A DNA stretch of 64,000 nucleotides from Citrifermentans bremense R1 (GTDB lineage: Bacteria; Desulfobacterota; Desulfuromonadia; Geobacterales; Geobacteraceae), in NCBI RefSeq assembly GCF_000426865.1, contig NZ_AUGE01000013.1, positions 47,298-111,297 on the forward strand. Reading direction: 5' to 3'. A program made the position numbers and the translations under genes. Positions 56,003 to 64,000 of this stretch are shown here, piece after piece (the stretch's first letter is position 1; each line of letters begins with the position of its first letter). Under the pieces are notes generated by a model. That model saw nothing but the letters and a program-made list of their open reading frames with translations, was not told where the DNA came from and did no database searches.

Positions 56003-58261
56003 GTGCTGATTCGGTGTCATAAAGTGACGGCGATGCCCCCTGTGGTGAAGAACGGCGTGCCCTTGGCGTTTGTCTTGATGCTGTTGGGCGCGCCCCGCGC
56101 CGCGCTGGCCGATGGCCTCAGCGGCTTCCTGGAGTACGGCTTCGGCAGTGGCACCAACAAGGTCCGAGACATATCTGGGGCAACCTCTAACAGCAGTAGC
56201 AGCAACTTCCTGCAACGCTACAACTTGGCTTTCGACCGGTCACTGTACCCGTCTTTGCTGCTCAAGGGGGGGGGGCTTTTTGAAGGAACCACCCAGCATG
56301 GCAGCTTCGAGGGGCGGGACAGCAGGTCCACAGCTGAGCGCCTCAGCCCATATCTGGAACTGAGTCTTAGAACCCCTTTTGTCGGTTCAGGCATCGGCTA
56401 CCGGCGCAGGGAGGACATGTCCAGCGCCAATGGCGTCTCCGCTCCCAAGGAAATTCAGGATCTCTACACCTTCGACTTCAGCCTGAACCCGTCGGACCTG
56501 CCCACACTGTCCTTCAATTACGGGCACAGGGATCTGTACGATGAAAACCGCACCATGCGGAATATCGCGCTCGACGACTTCACCTGGTCCAGCAACTACA
56601 GATCGACGCAGGGACTCGAACTTAACTACGGCGGCGGCTACAGCTTGATGCAAGACCGTCTGCTCCAGTCGGAGAACACCTCGCTCAGCAATGCCGTACG
56701 TGCCGCCTACTCGGGTAAGATCCCGTGGCGAAGTGTCACCTATCAGACCAGCTACAACTTCAATATCCAGAATTCGCAGGTCTCCTCGGGGAGCGCGTAC
56801 GTGTCCCAGGTTGGACAGCAGTTGGCCCTGATCACCGGCAACGTCAGTCCGACTGTTACCGAGGGACAGTTGGGAACCTTCCAGCCTCTCAACCTGGTAA
56901 GGCCCCAGAGCGAGCTTCCTCCCGCTGTTCCCAAGCAGAACAACATCGGGATGTCGTTCGCGGTGGACACAGAGGTGAACACGCTGTTCCTCGCCGTGAC
57001 ATCTGCGACGCTTGGTGGTACGCACCCGAGCGTCACTAGTCTTAAGAATTACGAGCGCCTGTTCACCTGGCAGATCTACACCAGCAAAGATGGAGTGAAC
57101 TGGTCGATCCTCCCGGCAGGGATGGAACCGACGGTCGCGGTAGGCAGCAACCCCGCAACTGTAGGCGACCAGACAGGTTTCGTTTTCGACTTCAAACCTG
57201 GGGTGCGAACCAGGTACATCAAGATCGTCGAGACACCGGTCCCGTTGACGGCGCCGTTTCCCGCGGACATCAACCCGGACAGTATCGTGGCTGTGAGTCT
57301 GCAGGCGTCCACTGTCCTGCAGGCTGCCCCGGGGAAATCCGCTTCTTCCAGCAGTTCCGCCGGTGTTTTCAACTTCAACGCCAGGGCGCAGCTTTCGCCC
57401 AACGTCTCCTATGACCTCGGGCTGGTCTTTACCCACAGCAAGACAGATCAGGCGTCACTCAGCACGACCACGCTGGTCAACAACGGGCTTTCCCTGGTCT
57501 ACCGCGTCAGCGACGCCGCCTCCCTGAACGGCCGTCTGACCGAGGAGTTCAGCCTCGACCCTGAGGGCGAAGTCCGGAACATGCTGACGTACAATGCAGC
57601 CTTTTCGTTGATGTCGCTGCCGACCCTGACGCACTCGCTGGTCTATGGCGGCAGGACCGAATTCGCGCCCGAGGGGACGGTAATCAGCAACTCGATTTTT
57701 CTGAATAACTCGGCCCAACTCTACCAGGGGCTCTCATCCGTCCTTGCCGCAGGGTTCAGCACCACCAGCCGGTCCACAGGTGAGGTGTCGGACTCGGTCT
57801 CCTTCACCTTCGGCGCCGATATCGTGCCGAACAGGTACGTGACCATGACCCTCAGCTACCAGGACCAGACCGGGCAGCAGAGCGGTGGCGGGAAGCCCGA
57901 AAGCAAAACGTATACGCGAACCGCAGCCGCGAACGTGACCTATCGACCCTTCGATGCTCTCTATCTTACCGGCGGGTACGGCCTGACGATGCAAGACAAC
58001 AGGTCTGACGTCACACTGCAAAATTACAGCATCGGCTGGGCCCCCTTCCGGGGCGGCGACTTGCAGTTCGCATTCGGGTATAACGAAGCTCTCGACTCCA
58101 CAGGCAACCAGAAGACGAAAAGCATGTTGCCCAGCCTCAGGTGGAATATCCGCCCGGGCGCCACCCTGGATATATCCTACAGCGTACAGCAGACGACCAG
58201 CGATTTGTCCGGCTCAACCGATTCCAGAGCCCTCAGCGCCCATTTGCGGATAGCACTCTAG
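56003..58261 (+). CDS. Large outer-membrane beta-barrel candidate with discoidin-like insert
   Basis: A 752-residue protein with a signal peptide (GVPLAFVLMLLGAPRAALA) and many alternating hydrophobic/polar strands, e.g. GLELNYGGGYSLMQD, VSYDLGLVFTHSKTD, SLVYRVSDAASLNGRLTEEF, YVTMTLSYQDQTGQ, TLDISYSVQQTTSDL, ending in HLRIAL with an aliphatic last residue. Residues about 314-435 interrupt this with a soluble domain (LFTWQIYTSKDGVNWSILPA, RYIKIVETPVPL) like F5/8-type (discoidin) folds. It is probably a porin-like conduit in the cytochrome locus; it has no TonB plug motif. GTG at 56003 is taken as the start, but ATG at 56033 is also possible. A ten-G run lies at 56266-56275. Confidence 0.7.
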   Translation: MLIRCHKVTAMPPVVKNGVPLAFVLMLLGAPRAALADGLSGFLEYGFGSGTNKVRDISGATSNSSSSNFLQRYNLAFDRSLYPSLLLKGGGLFEGTTQHGSFEGRDSRSTAERLSPYLELSLRTPFVGSGIGYRRREDMSSANGVSAPKEIQDLYTFDFSLNPSDLPTLSFNYGHRDLYDENRTMRNIALDDFTWSSNYRSTQGLELNYGGGYSLMQDRLLQSENTSLSNAVRAAYSGKIPWRSVTYQTSYNFNIQNSQVSSGSAYVSQVGQQLALITGNVSPTVTEGQLGTFQPLNLVRPQSELPPAVPKQNNIGMSFAVDTEVNTLFLAVTSATLGGTHPSVTSLKNYERLFTWQIYTSKDGVNWSILPAGMEPTVAVGSNPATVGDQTGFVFDFKPGVRTRYIKIVETPVPLTAPFPADINPDSIVAVSLQASTVLQAAPGKSASSSSSAGVFNFNARAQLSPNVSYDLGLVFTHSKTDQASLSTTTLVNNGLSLVYRVSDAASLNGRLTEEFSLDPEGEVRNMLTYNAAFSLMSLPTLTHSLVYGGRTEFAPEGTVISNSIFLNNSAQLYQGLSSVLAAGFSTTSRSTGEVSDSVSFTFGADIVPNRYVTMTLSYQDQTGQQSGGGKPESKTYTRTAAANVTYRPFDALYLTGGYGLTMQDNRSDVTLQNYSIGWAPFRGGDLQFAFGYNEALDSTGNQKTKSMLPSLRWNIRPGATLDISYSVQQTTSDLSGSTDSRALSAHLRIAL

Positions 58262-58281
58262 CCTTATAGGAGCTCCACAAT

Positions 58282-58872
58282 ATGACAAACCCTAGAAAGA
58301 CGACCGCCTGGAACCTCGTACTTTGCATGCTGCTGGCAGTGTCGGCACTGCTGCTCCCCGGCTGCGGCGGCAAAACCGGTGTTTACCTGGACTCCGCCAT
58401 GGACTTCGGTGCGGTGCGCTCCGTGGCCGTCATGCCGCTTGCCAACCTCACCAGGGAGCAACAGGCTGCCGACAGGATCCGTGACGTCTTCAGCACCGCG
58501 CTCATGGCCAAGAGCGGCATCTATGTGATCCCCCCCGGCGAAGTCATGCGAGGTATCGTCAATTCCGGCATCGCCAACCCCAGCAGCCCCACGGCTGACG
58601 AGGTGGTCAAGTTCTGCAAGGCGACCAAGACCGATGCCGTTTTTACCGGGGTGATCCGTGAATATGGCGACCTGCGGTCGGGGACAGCCACCGCCAATGT
58701 TCTTTCGATGAGCATGCAGATGATCGAAGGGCAGACAGGTAAGGTCATCTGGTCGGGGGACACAACCCAGGGGGGGATCAGCATGACTGACCGCCTGTTC
58801 GGAGGCGGCGGCCAGCCGCTCAACGTCATAACGGAAAAGGCGGTTTATGATCTCCTGGGCAAACTTTTTTAG
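58282..58872 (+). CDS. CsgG/LpoB-like lipoprotein
   Basis: A 196-residue lipoprotein (LVLCMLLAVSALLLPGC, lipobox LLPGC). The alpha/beta domain begins SVAVMPLANLTREQQAADRI and continues FSTALMAKSGIYVIPPGEVM, ADEVVKFCKATKTDAVFTGV, MSMQMIEGQTGKVIWSGDTT. This is the arrangement of the GNA1162/LpoB/CsgG N-terminal fold, which in CsgG forms a secretion pore and in LpoB activates a synthase. No barrel-forming insert typical of CsgG is seen. It overlaps the next lipoprotein gene by 26 bases. Together they would be outer-membrane assembly factors. Confidence 0.78.
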   Translation: MTNPRKTTAWNLVLCMLLAVSALLLPGCGGKTGVYLDSAMDFGAVRSVAVMPLANLTREQQAADRIRDVFSTALMAKSGIYVIPPGEVMRGIVNSGIANPSSPTADEVVKFCKATKTDAVFTGVIREYGDLRSGTATANVLSMSMQMIEGQTGKVIWSGDTTQGGISMTDRLFGGGGQPLNVITEKAVYDLLGKLF

Positions 58873-59974
58873 AAAGATCGCCATCCTGGCGTCGGCGGCC
58901 CTGATCTGCCTGCCAGGGTGCGCCGCCCACCAGGCCGTACAACCGGCGGGTTCCGCGACCGCTCCCGGGTTTAAGTTTGTCGTATTTCCTGTCGACAACC
59001 TGACCGGAGCCTATGCCCCGACCAGGGAATTCGGCAAGGCGTGGCTTAGGAAGCTTCAGGAGTTCGAGATTTCTTTCATCGCCGATACGACGCGGGAAAA
59101 GATCCTGACTGAGCACCGACTGCGCTCGATCTCTGGCGTTGATTCCGTCTCCGCGAAAGCCTTTCGGGAGGAGGCCGGTGCCGGTGCCATATTCATCACC
59201 TCTCTCGAATATTATCGCGACATGTATCCGCCCAAGCTTGCCGTGTTCGCGAGGCTGGTCTCGACCGAGGACACGCCTAGGATCCTCTGGATGGACAGCG
59301 TCGGGATGGCAGGCGACGATACGCCGGGCCTGCTCGACCTCGGCCTCGTCAGGGATTACGAGACGCTGCAGGAGCTGGCTTTGGAGCGTTTGGCCGATTC
59401 CTTCGGCAATTGGCTTGACGAGCAGCGGCGTCACGTCGCTGTCGACGGTGTTGAGGGGCGCTTTAGCCCCAAACTGATGTACAACGAATCACCTATGCGG
59501 GAGGCGGAAAAAGCGACGGTTGCCGTCGTCCCCCTGTACAACGCCAGCCAAAGAAAACGCTCCGGCGAGATAATGCAGCTCCATTTCATCGGCCAGTTGC
59601 TGGCGACGGGGAGCGTCGAACCCATCGAGCCCGGCGTGGTTCGAGAGAAGATGCTCAATTCCCGCATGATAATGCGCGAAGGCATCTCGGCGAGGGATGT
59701 TGACATCCTTACCTATATCCTTGGGGCTGAGTACGTGCTTTCGGGGACGGTGTTCGACTACTACGATCCGCAAGGCGGCAGTGGAACCCCTGTGGTCGAC
59801 TTCACCACCTTGCTGATGCGGAAGTCGGACCGCAAGGTCGTCTTCAAATCCAAGAGTTCGAATAAGGGGACAGACGGTGTTTACTTTTTCGACCACGGCA
59901 AACAGAACAATGCCAATGTCATGGCTGAGGGGATGGCGCGTAGCGTGGTGCGGAACGTGGTGCGGGCGAAATAG
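58847..59974 (+). CDS. Lipoprotein with two CsgG/LpoB-like domains
   Basis: A 375-residue lipoprotein (IAILASAALICLPGC). It contains two alpha/beta domains: residues about 40-190 (FKFVVFPVDNLTGAYAPTRE, GAGAIFITSLEYYRDMYPPK) and about 220-370 (ATVAVVPLYNASQRKRSGEI, LTYILGAEYVLSGTVFDYYD, SDRKVVFKSKSSNKG). Each has the FPxxN/VPLYN opening strand followed by a helix as in the preceding lipoprotein. It begins inside the preceding gene's last codons (26-base overlap), so both are made in fixed ratio. It may be the larger subunit of an outer-membrane assembly for the neighbouring cytochromes; function inferred from context. Confidence 0.75.
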   Translation: MISWANFFRKIAILASAALICLPGCAAHQAVQPAGSATAPGFKFVVFPVDNLTGAYAPTREFGKAWLRKLQEFEISFIADTTREKILTEHRLRSISGVDSVSAKAFREEAGAGAIFITSLEYYRDMYPPKLAVFARLVSTEDTPRILWMDSVGMAGDDTPGLLDLGLVRDYETLQELALERLADSFGNWLDEQRRHVAVDGVEGRFSPKLMYNESPMREAEKATVAVVPLYNASQRKRSGEIMQLHFIGQLLATGSVEPIEPGVVREKMLNSRMIMREGISARDVDILTYILGAEYVLSGTVFDYYDPQGGSGTPVVDFTTLLMRKSDRKVVFKSKSSNKGTDGVYFFDHGKQNNANVMAEGMARSVVRNVVRAK

Positions 59975-60100
59975 GTCCCACGGCTTTCCGCTGGAAGTAG
60001 AGGGCCATTTTTGAGGTTGATATTCGTACCGAATTTATCTAGGATTCATCGTCCGTTTTGGAGTCATAAGTTACTCAACTAATGTTGAAAGTGAGGAGCA

Positions 60101-61939
60101 ATGAAAGCTAAGTTACTTACTACTGGAACCGTTGCAGTTATGGCCGGCATGGTATTGTGCATGGAGGTCTCGGGCTTCGCCTCGGAGCAGCCCGCACCTC
60201 AGGCAGTTGTGCAGCCGGTTCAGGTACCTGAAGCGAAAGGCGTAACGCCGGAAGCTGGCAAGGCTGGTACGGCTAAAACGGAAGCGGCCGCAGTCAGCCA
60301 GCCGGTTAACGACCAGACCAGGGCCGAGGGGGTCTACATTCACCTGAAGGCGCCGTTTTACTCCCCGCTTTTCTTCGATGTGCCTCTTGCCTCGGTGAAT
60401 GACGAGAAAATCACTCTTGGGGATCTGCAAAAAGCACTGATGTCTTTGCATGAAAAGATTACCGAGGAGAAGGAGGTCTCGGCGAAGAAAAATTTCATGG
60501 AGCCGCTGGAGCGCCTGATCAACGTCAAACTTGTGGTGCAAGAAGCGAAAAACATGGAACTCGACAAGCAGGATGAAATAAAGAGTAACCTCCAAAAGTT
60601 CGCAGATCAGCAGCTGAGGCAGGTTCTTTTCCTTGAAAGGGTGAAGGACATCAAGCCTGACGAGAAGAAGGTCCAAAAGGAATACCGCGACGCGATTAAG
60701 GAAACAAAGCTGAAAAGCGTAATGTTTCTGAAAGAGAAGGACGCCAAGACCTTCCTCGATGAACTTAAGCACGGCAAGAAGTTCGACGAGCTGCGCGACA
60801 AGGTCCTGAAGGAAGGAAGGGCGGAAGCGGTAGGGCAGGACGAGCGGCAGTTCGCCACCAACGCAGCCCTTGGGCCCGTCGTCAGCGCCGGGCTCGCCGA
60901 CGTCAAGGCCGGGGGCATCAGCCCCATCATCGAGATCACGAACGGCTTCATCATCGCCAAGGTCGAAGAGATCCGCTATGTCGACAATCCTGAAGCCGTG
61001 GAGCAGGCGCGCAGCAAGGTACTTAGCCAGATGAAGCTCGATAGCCTGAAGGGATATAAGGCCGAACTAATCAAGAAATACGCCAAGGAAGACACCAAGC
61101 TGGTGAAGTCCCTTGACTTCGAGGCCAAAAAACCGGGGTTCGAGAAACTCCTCACCGATAAGCGGGTGGTGATGTCCATCAAGGGGGAGGAACCGATTCG
61201 CGTCAGCGACCTGGCCGATGCTATGAACTCCAAGTTTTTTCACGGTATCGAGAATGCGGTCAAGGAGAAGAAGCTCAACCGGGAGAAACTGCTGGCGCTC
61301 GACGAACTCGAGTCGGTGCGGGTCTTCAAGAAGGCGGCCCTGGATAAAGGATTGGACAAGTCTGAAGAGTATCTGAAGAGGATCGAGGACCATATGACTT
61401 CGGTGCTGTTCGGGGCGTTTATAGAAAAGGTCATCAAGCCTGACGTGACCTTCACGGTGGCCGAGGTCAAGGATTATTACGAGAAGCATCTGTCCGATTA
61501 CGTCGGGCCGGAAACTTTGCAGATCGCCGGCATCGCTTTCACGAAGAAGGATGATGCACAGAAAGCGATCGACAAGTTGAGGGAAGGGGTGGATTTCGCC
61601 TGGCTAAAAAATAACGCGGACGGCCAGGTGGCCAAGAACGCACGCGGCCTGCTCCAGTTTAACGAGGAGTCACTGACGCTGCAGAGCATGCCGGAACCGA
61701 TGCAGAAGGTTGTGAAAGATGCCCGCAAAGGAGACTACAGGCTGTATGAAAGTCCGGAAGGGTACGCCTATGCCCTGTTTATCAAAGAGAAAGTAGAGGC
61801 GAAAGCGCGTCCTTTGGAAGAGGTGAAAGATGAAGTCGGCCAGAAAGTCGCCTGGCTGAACCTGACGCAGGACATAGAAAAATGGTTCAAGAAGCTGAGG
61901 GAAGCCTATCCCGTGAAGATTTATCTTGAGTCGCGGTAA
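60101..61939 (+). CDS. Exported parvulin-type peptidyl-prolyl isomerase/foldase
   Basis: A 612-residue protein with a signal peptide (LTTGTVAVMAGMVLCMEVSG) and a Pro/Ala/Gln-rich linker. A SurA/PrsA-like N-terminal chaperone part (LASVNDEKITLGDLQKALMS, about 90-175) is followed by two parvulin-like regions: LKSVMFLKEKDAKTFLDELK..., about 205-285, and LQIAGIAFTKKDDAQKAIDK..., about 470-565 with KGDYRLYESPEGYAYALFI. Both parvulin units are divergent and some active-site residues (His, Cys/Asp) may be absent, so a chaperone role is likelier than rapid isomerisation. Foldases of this type are encoded next to multihaem cytochromes in Geobacter and probably keep the apo-chains unfolded for haem insertion or export. 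The next gene encodes a 26-haem cytochrome. Confidence 0.83.
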   Translation: MKAKLLTTGTVAVMAGMVLCMEVSGFASEQPAPQAVVQPVQVPEAKGVTPEAGKAGTAKTEAAAVSQPVNDQTRAEGVYIHLKAPFYSPLFFDVPLASVNDEKITLGDLQKALMSLHEKITEEKEVSAKKNFMEPLERLINVKLVVQEAKNMELDKQDEIKSNLQKFADQQLRQVLFLERVKDIKPDEKKVQKEYRDAIKETKLKSVMFLKEKDAKTFLDELKHGKKFDELRDKVLKEGRAEAVGQDERQFATNAALGPVVSAGLADVKAGGISPIIEITNGFIIAKVEEIRYVDNPEAVEQARSKVLSQMKLDSLKGYKAELIKKYAKEDTKLVKSLDFEAKKPGFEKLLTDKRVVMSIKGEEPIRVSDLADAMNSKFFHGIENAVKEKKLNREKLLALDELESVRVFKKAALDKGLDKSEEYLKRIEDHMTSVLFGAFIEKVIKPDVTFTVAEVKDYYEKHLSDYVGPETLQIAGIAFTKKDDAQKAIDKLREGVDFAWLKNNADGQVAKNARGLLQFNEESLTLQSMPEPMQKVVKDARKGDYRLYESPEGYAYALFIKEKVEAKARPLEEVKDEVGQKVAWLNLTQDIEKWFKKLREAYPVKIYLESR

Positions 61940-61982
61940 TGCCGGATTGGTTAAAATGCCAAAATTAGGCCAAGGGGATGGT

Positions 61983-63959
61983 ATGAAAATGCACGATATG
62001 CGTAAGGGCAGGAGATTATTGGTTTTTATGCTGACGGCGCTGCTGACGGTGATGATTTCGTTCACCGGTAGCAGGACAGCCCTCGCCGCAAAGGCGTTTG
62101 TCCGTAAGGATTGTTCAGACTGTCACAAAAAATTCGACGACAAATTTTCCTCAGTGAAGTATGTGCACCCGATGGTGCACGACAAGAAGTGTGAGGACTG
62201 CCACCTGCGTCACGGCATTATCCCCAAACTGCTTCTCAAGCACGATGGTAACCAACTCTGCCTGAACTGCCATCCCGCCAACAAGATAGGTTTGAACAAG
62301 CCCAAGGTGCATACCCCCATTGTGAAGGGTAAATGTACGACCTGTCACAACCCCCATGGGTCTGATTTCCGTTATTTCATGAAGTCCGCCGGGAACGAAG
62401 CCTGCTTCCAGTGCCACAAGAAATCGGTGTTTGAGAAGAAGATTGTGCACAAGGTGCTCGTCGACAAAGGCTGCAGTGCCTGTCATGTGGCCCATAGCTC
62501 GGATTACAACAACCTGCTCTCCTCCGAGGTGCCGAAACTTTGCCTGAACTGCCACGACAAGGGTAGCGCGTCCTTCAAGAAGGCGCACGGCAACTACCCA
62601 GTCGACCAGAAAAACTGCACTGTATGCCACAACCCGCACTCCTCGGATCAACCCAAGCTGCTCAAAGGCAGCGTGCACAACCCTGTTGCCTCCGCCGGAT
62701 GCGACGGCTGTCACAACCCTCCCAATTCGGCCAATCCCTTCGGTGTTTCTCTGAAGAAGGGGGAGCTGTGCGCCCAGTGCCACGAAAGCGCCTCCCTCAA
62801 AGGGGGCGGTACCGTCGAGCATATGCCATTCAAGGAAGGTGACTGTCTGTTGTGCCATAACCCGCACGCTTCTGAGCAGACAAAGCTGTTGGTGCAGGAA
62901 GGCAACGATCTCTGCAAGGTCTGTCATGCATCGGAAACGGCATCGCACCTTTTCAAGCACAAGGCTGTGACCGATGGCAAGGGGTGCCTGTCCTGCCACA
63001 AACCGCACGCTGCCACCAAGAAGAAGCTTCTAGTCGCTGAGGGTGCCGACCTTTGCTACACCTGCCATGCGAAGACCAAGGAGGCGCTGAAAGGTAAGGA
63101 CGTGCACGAGCCCTTCTCCGGCGGGGAGTGCAGCAGTTGCCACGATGCACACGGCTCCAACTTCACCGGCATGATGAAGGACCGCATGGATACCGTCTGC
63201 TTCAATTGCCACAGCGACGCGGAAACCCGGTTCAAGAAGAATTACACCCACAAGCCGGTCCAGGATTCCAACTGTGCTGCCTGTCACAAGCCGCACTCCT
63301 CCGATCAGAAGAAGCTCCTGAAGGGTGTGGGTGCACAGTTGTGCTCGTCATGCCACGCCGAACTCATGAAGCCTATAAGCCAAGGGATCAACCACCAGCC
63401 CTTCACCGATGGGGACTGCCTTGGCTGCCATGATCCCCATGCCAGCAACATCCAGGGGATGATCACCAGCAACCAAAGCGAACTGTGCGTTAACTGCCAC
63501 AGCGATCTCAACAAAAACGCGAAGGATGCCAAGAGCAACCATGCTCCCTTCACCAAGGGGGACTGCACCAAGTGCCACAGCCCGCACAAGGCGAAACTCA
63601 ACAAGCTGCTTCTTGCGCAGAGTCCCGACCTCTGCGTCAACTGCCATAAGGACATCAAGGATAAGATCGCCCGGCAAAGGCCCCACCCCCCCGCGCAGAA
63701 AGATTGCTCGACTTGCCACCTGCCGCATCTCTCCAAGCAGAAGTCTCTTCTGGTCGAGCCGTTGCAGACGATGTGCGCGGAATGCCATGAAGTCGAAAAG
63801 CCTGCTTTCGTCAAAGCTCATATAGGCATCAAGGCCGCCGACATGGATTGCATCAGCTGCCACAGCCCGCATGCTTCGAACGATCCCAAGTTTTTCAAGG
63901 ACGTCGTGCATCCTCCGTTTGCCGGCAGAACGTGCGATGACTGCCACATAAAACAATAG
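61983..63959 (+). CDS. 26-haem c-type cytochrome
   Basis: A 658-residue exported protein (signal LLVFMLTALLTVMISFTGSRTALA). I count 26 CXXCH motifs, from CSDCH and CEDCH near the start to CISCH and CDDCH at the end. They follow the doubled-CXXCH pattern in which CxxCHxPH(A/S)S..(K)LL and LCxxCH alternate every 25-40 residues, so the protein is a linear array of diheme units. It would span a long distance as a periplasmic or outer-surface wire. A protein with about this number of haems is encoded near omcS in G. sulfurreducens, supporting a shared locus. ATG at 61983 follows AAGGGGATGGT. Upstream in-frame codons overlap the foldase gene. Confidence 0.9.
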   Translation: MKMHDMRKGRRLLVFMLTALLTVMISFTGSRTALAAKAFVRKDCSDCHKKFDDKFSSVKYVHPMVHDKKCEDCHLRHGIIPKLLLKHDGNQLCLNCHPANKIGLNKPKVHTPIVKGKCTTCHNPHGSDFRYFMKSAGNEACFQCHKKSVFEKKIVHKVLVDKGCSACHVAHSSDYNNLLSSEVPKLCLNCHDKGSASFKKAHGNYPVDQKNCTVCHNPHSSDQPKLLKGSVHNPVASAGCDGCHNPPNSANPFGVSLKKGELCAQCHESASLKGGGTVEHMPFKEGDCLLCHNPHASEQTKLLVQEGNDLCKVCHASETASHLFKHKAVTDGKGCLSCHKPHAATKKKLLVAEGADLCYTCHAKTKEALKGKDVHEPFSGGECSSCHDAHGSNFTGMMKDRMDTVCFNCHSDAETRFKKNYTHKPVQDSNCAACHKPHSSDQKKLLKGVGAQLCSSCHAELMKPISQGINHQPFTDGDCLGCHDPHASNIQGMITSNQSELCVNCHSDLNKNAKDAKSNHAPFTKGDCTKCHSPHKAKLNKLLLAQSPDLCVNCHKDIKDKIARQRPHPPAQKDCSTCHLPHLSKQKSLLVEPLQTMCAECHEVEKPAFVKAHIGIKAADMDCISCHSPHASNDPKFFKDVVHPPFAGRTCDDCHIKQ

Positions 63960-63978
63960 CCATTTGAGGAGCTTTACT

Positions 63979-64000
63979 ATGATAAATAGACATAAGGTAT
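63979..64000 (+). CDS. Start of a further gene, cut by window end
   Basis: After the 26-haem gene, TGAGGAGCTTTACT is followed by ATG at 63979 and an open frame (MINRHKV) to the edge. The ribosome-binding site with eight-base spacing supports a real start. Nothing can be said about the product. Confidence 0.5.

Overview
The window looks like a chromosomal segment of a dissimilatory metal-reducing deltaproteobacterium of the order Geobacterales (Geobacter / Geomonas / Citrifermentans type). The reasons are the GC-rich coding sequence, the large number of multihaem c-type cytochromes (haem-motif counts of 5, 9, 4+, 4+, 6, 6 and 26), a pair of proteins closely resembling the OmcS/OmcT filament cytochromes, sigma-54 promoters, a GEMM-type cyclic dinucleotide riboswitch and an arsenosugar ArsS gene. 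No rRNA, tRNA, CRISPR array, intact transposase or phage gene was seen.

Region 1 (1-11.8 kb, + strand) is an exopolysaccharide operon: a cut FemAB/GNAT-like gene, a Wza-like export lipoprotein, a Wzz-like chain-length protein, an ExeA-like AAA ATPase, a CpsD-like protein with a broken P-loop, a DUF354 protein, a helical-toroid protein, two family-2 glycosyltransferases, an O-antigen ligase/polymerase and a Wzx-like flippase, closed by a strong terminator. Region 2 (11.9-15.8 kb, - strand) holds a secreted beta-helix (pectate-lyase-like) protein and a secreted Fn3-domain protein. The Fn3 gene is preceded by a GEMM-I riboswitch whose 3' part overlaps a terminator. A perfect CRP/FNR-type palindrome separates it from Region 3 (15.9-21.3 kb, +): an asparagine synthase, AMP-dependent ligase, NAD-synthase-like amidase, acyl carrier protein and hexapeptide acyltransferase, which together look like a small ACP-based tailoring pathway.

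Region 4 (21.3-30.1 kb) holds a Rieske / cytochrome b / pentahaem cytochrome operon (-), an AhpD-like + ArsS pair, a ferredoxin translationally coupled to a histidine kinase, an HMA-domain protein, a DUF2318 protein, a conserved hypothetical with a decayed copy of its 3' end downstream, and a short Sel1-like gene behind a consensus sigma-54 promoter.

Region 5 (30.6-50.0 kb) is an accessory-looking stretch. It has a tandem pair of CX4CH/CX2CH lipoproteins, four TMTC/PMT-like membrane proteins with C-terminal TPRs, two polyprenyl-phosphate-sugar synthase-type GT2 enzymes, three more Sel1-repeat proteins, a nine-haem cytochrome built from three trihaem repeats, an HhH-FKBP fusion, a methyltransferase and a trypsin-like protease. 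I infer an O-glycosylation island.

Region 6 (50.0-64 kb, +) is a cytochrome-filament locus: an NHL beta-propeller protein, two hexahaem OmcS-family cytochromes (the first behind a sigma-54 promoter and followed by a terminator), a YncE-like propeller lipoprotein, a large outer-membrane barrel candidate, two CsgG/LpoB-like lipoproteins, a parvulin-type foldase and a 26-haem cytochrome. Together they could export, fold and electrically connect an extracellular cytochrome polymer.
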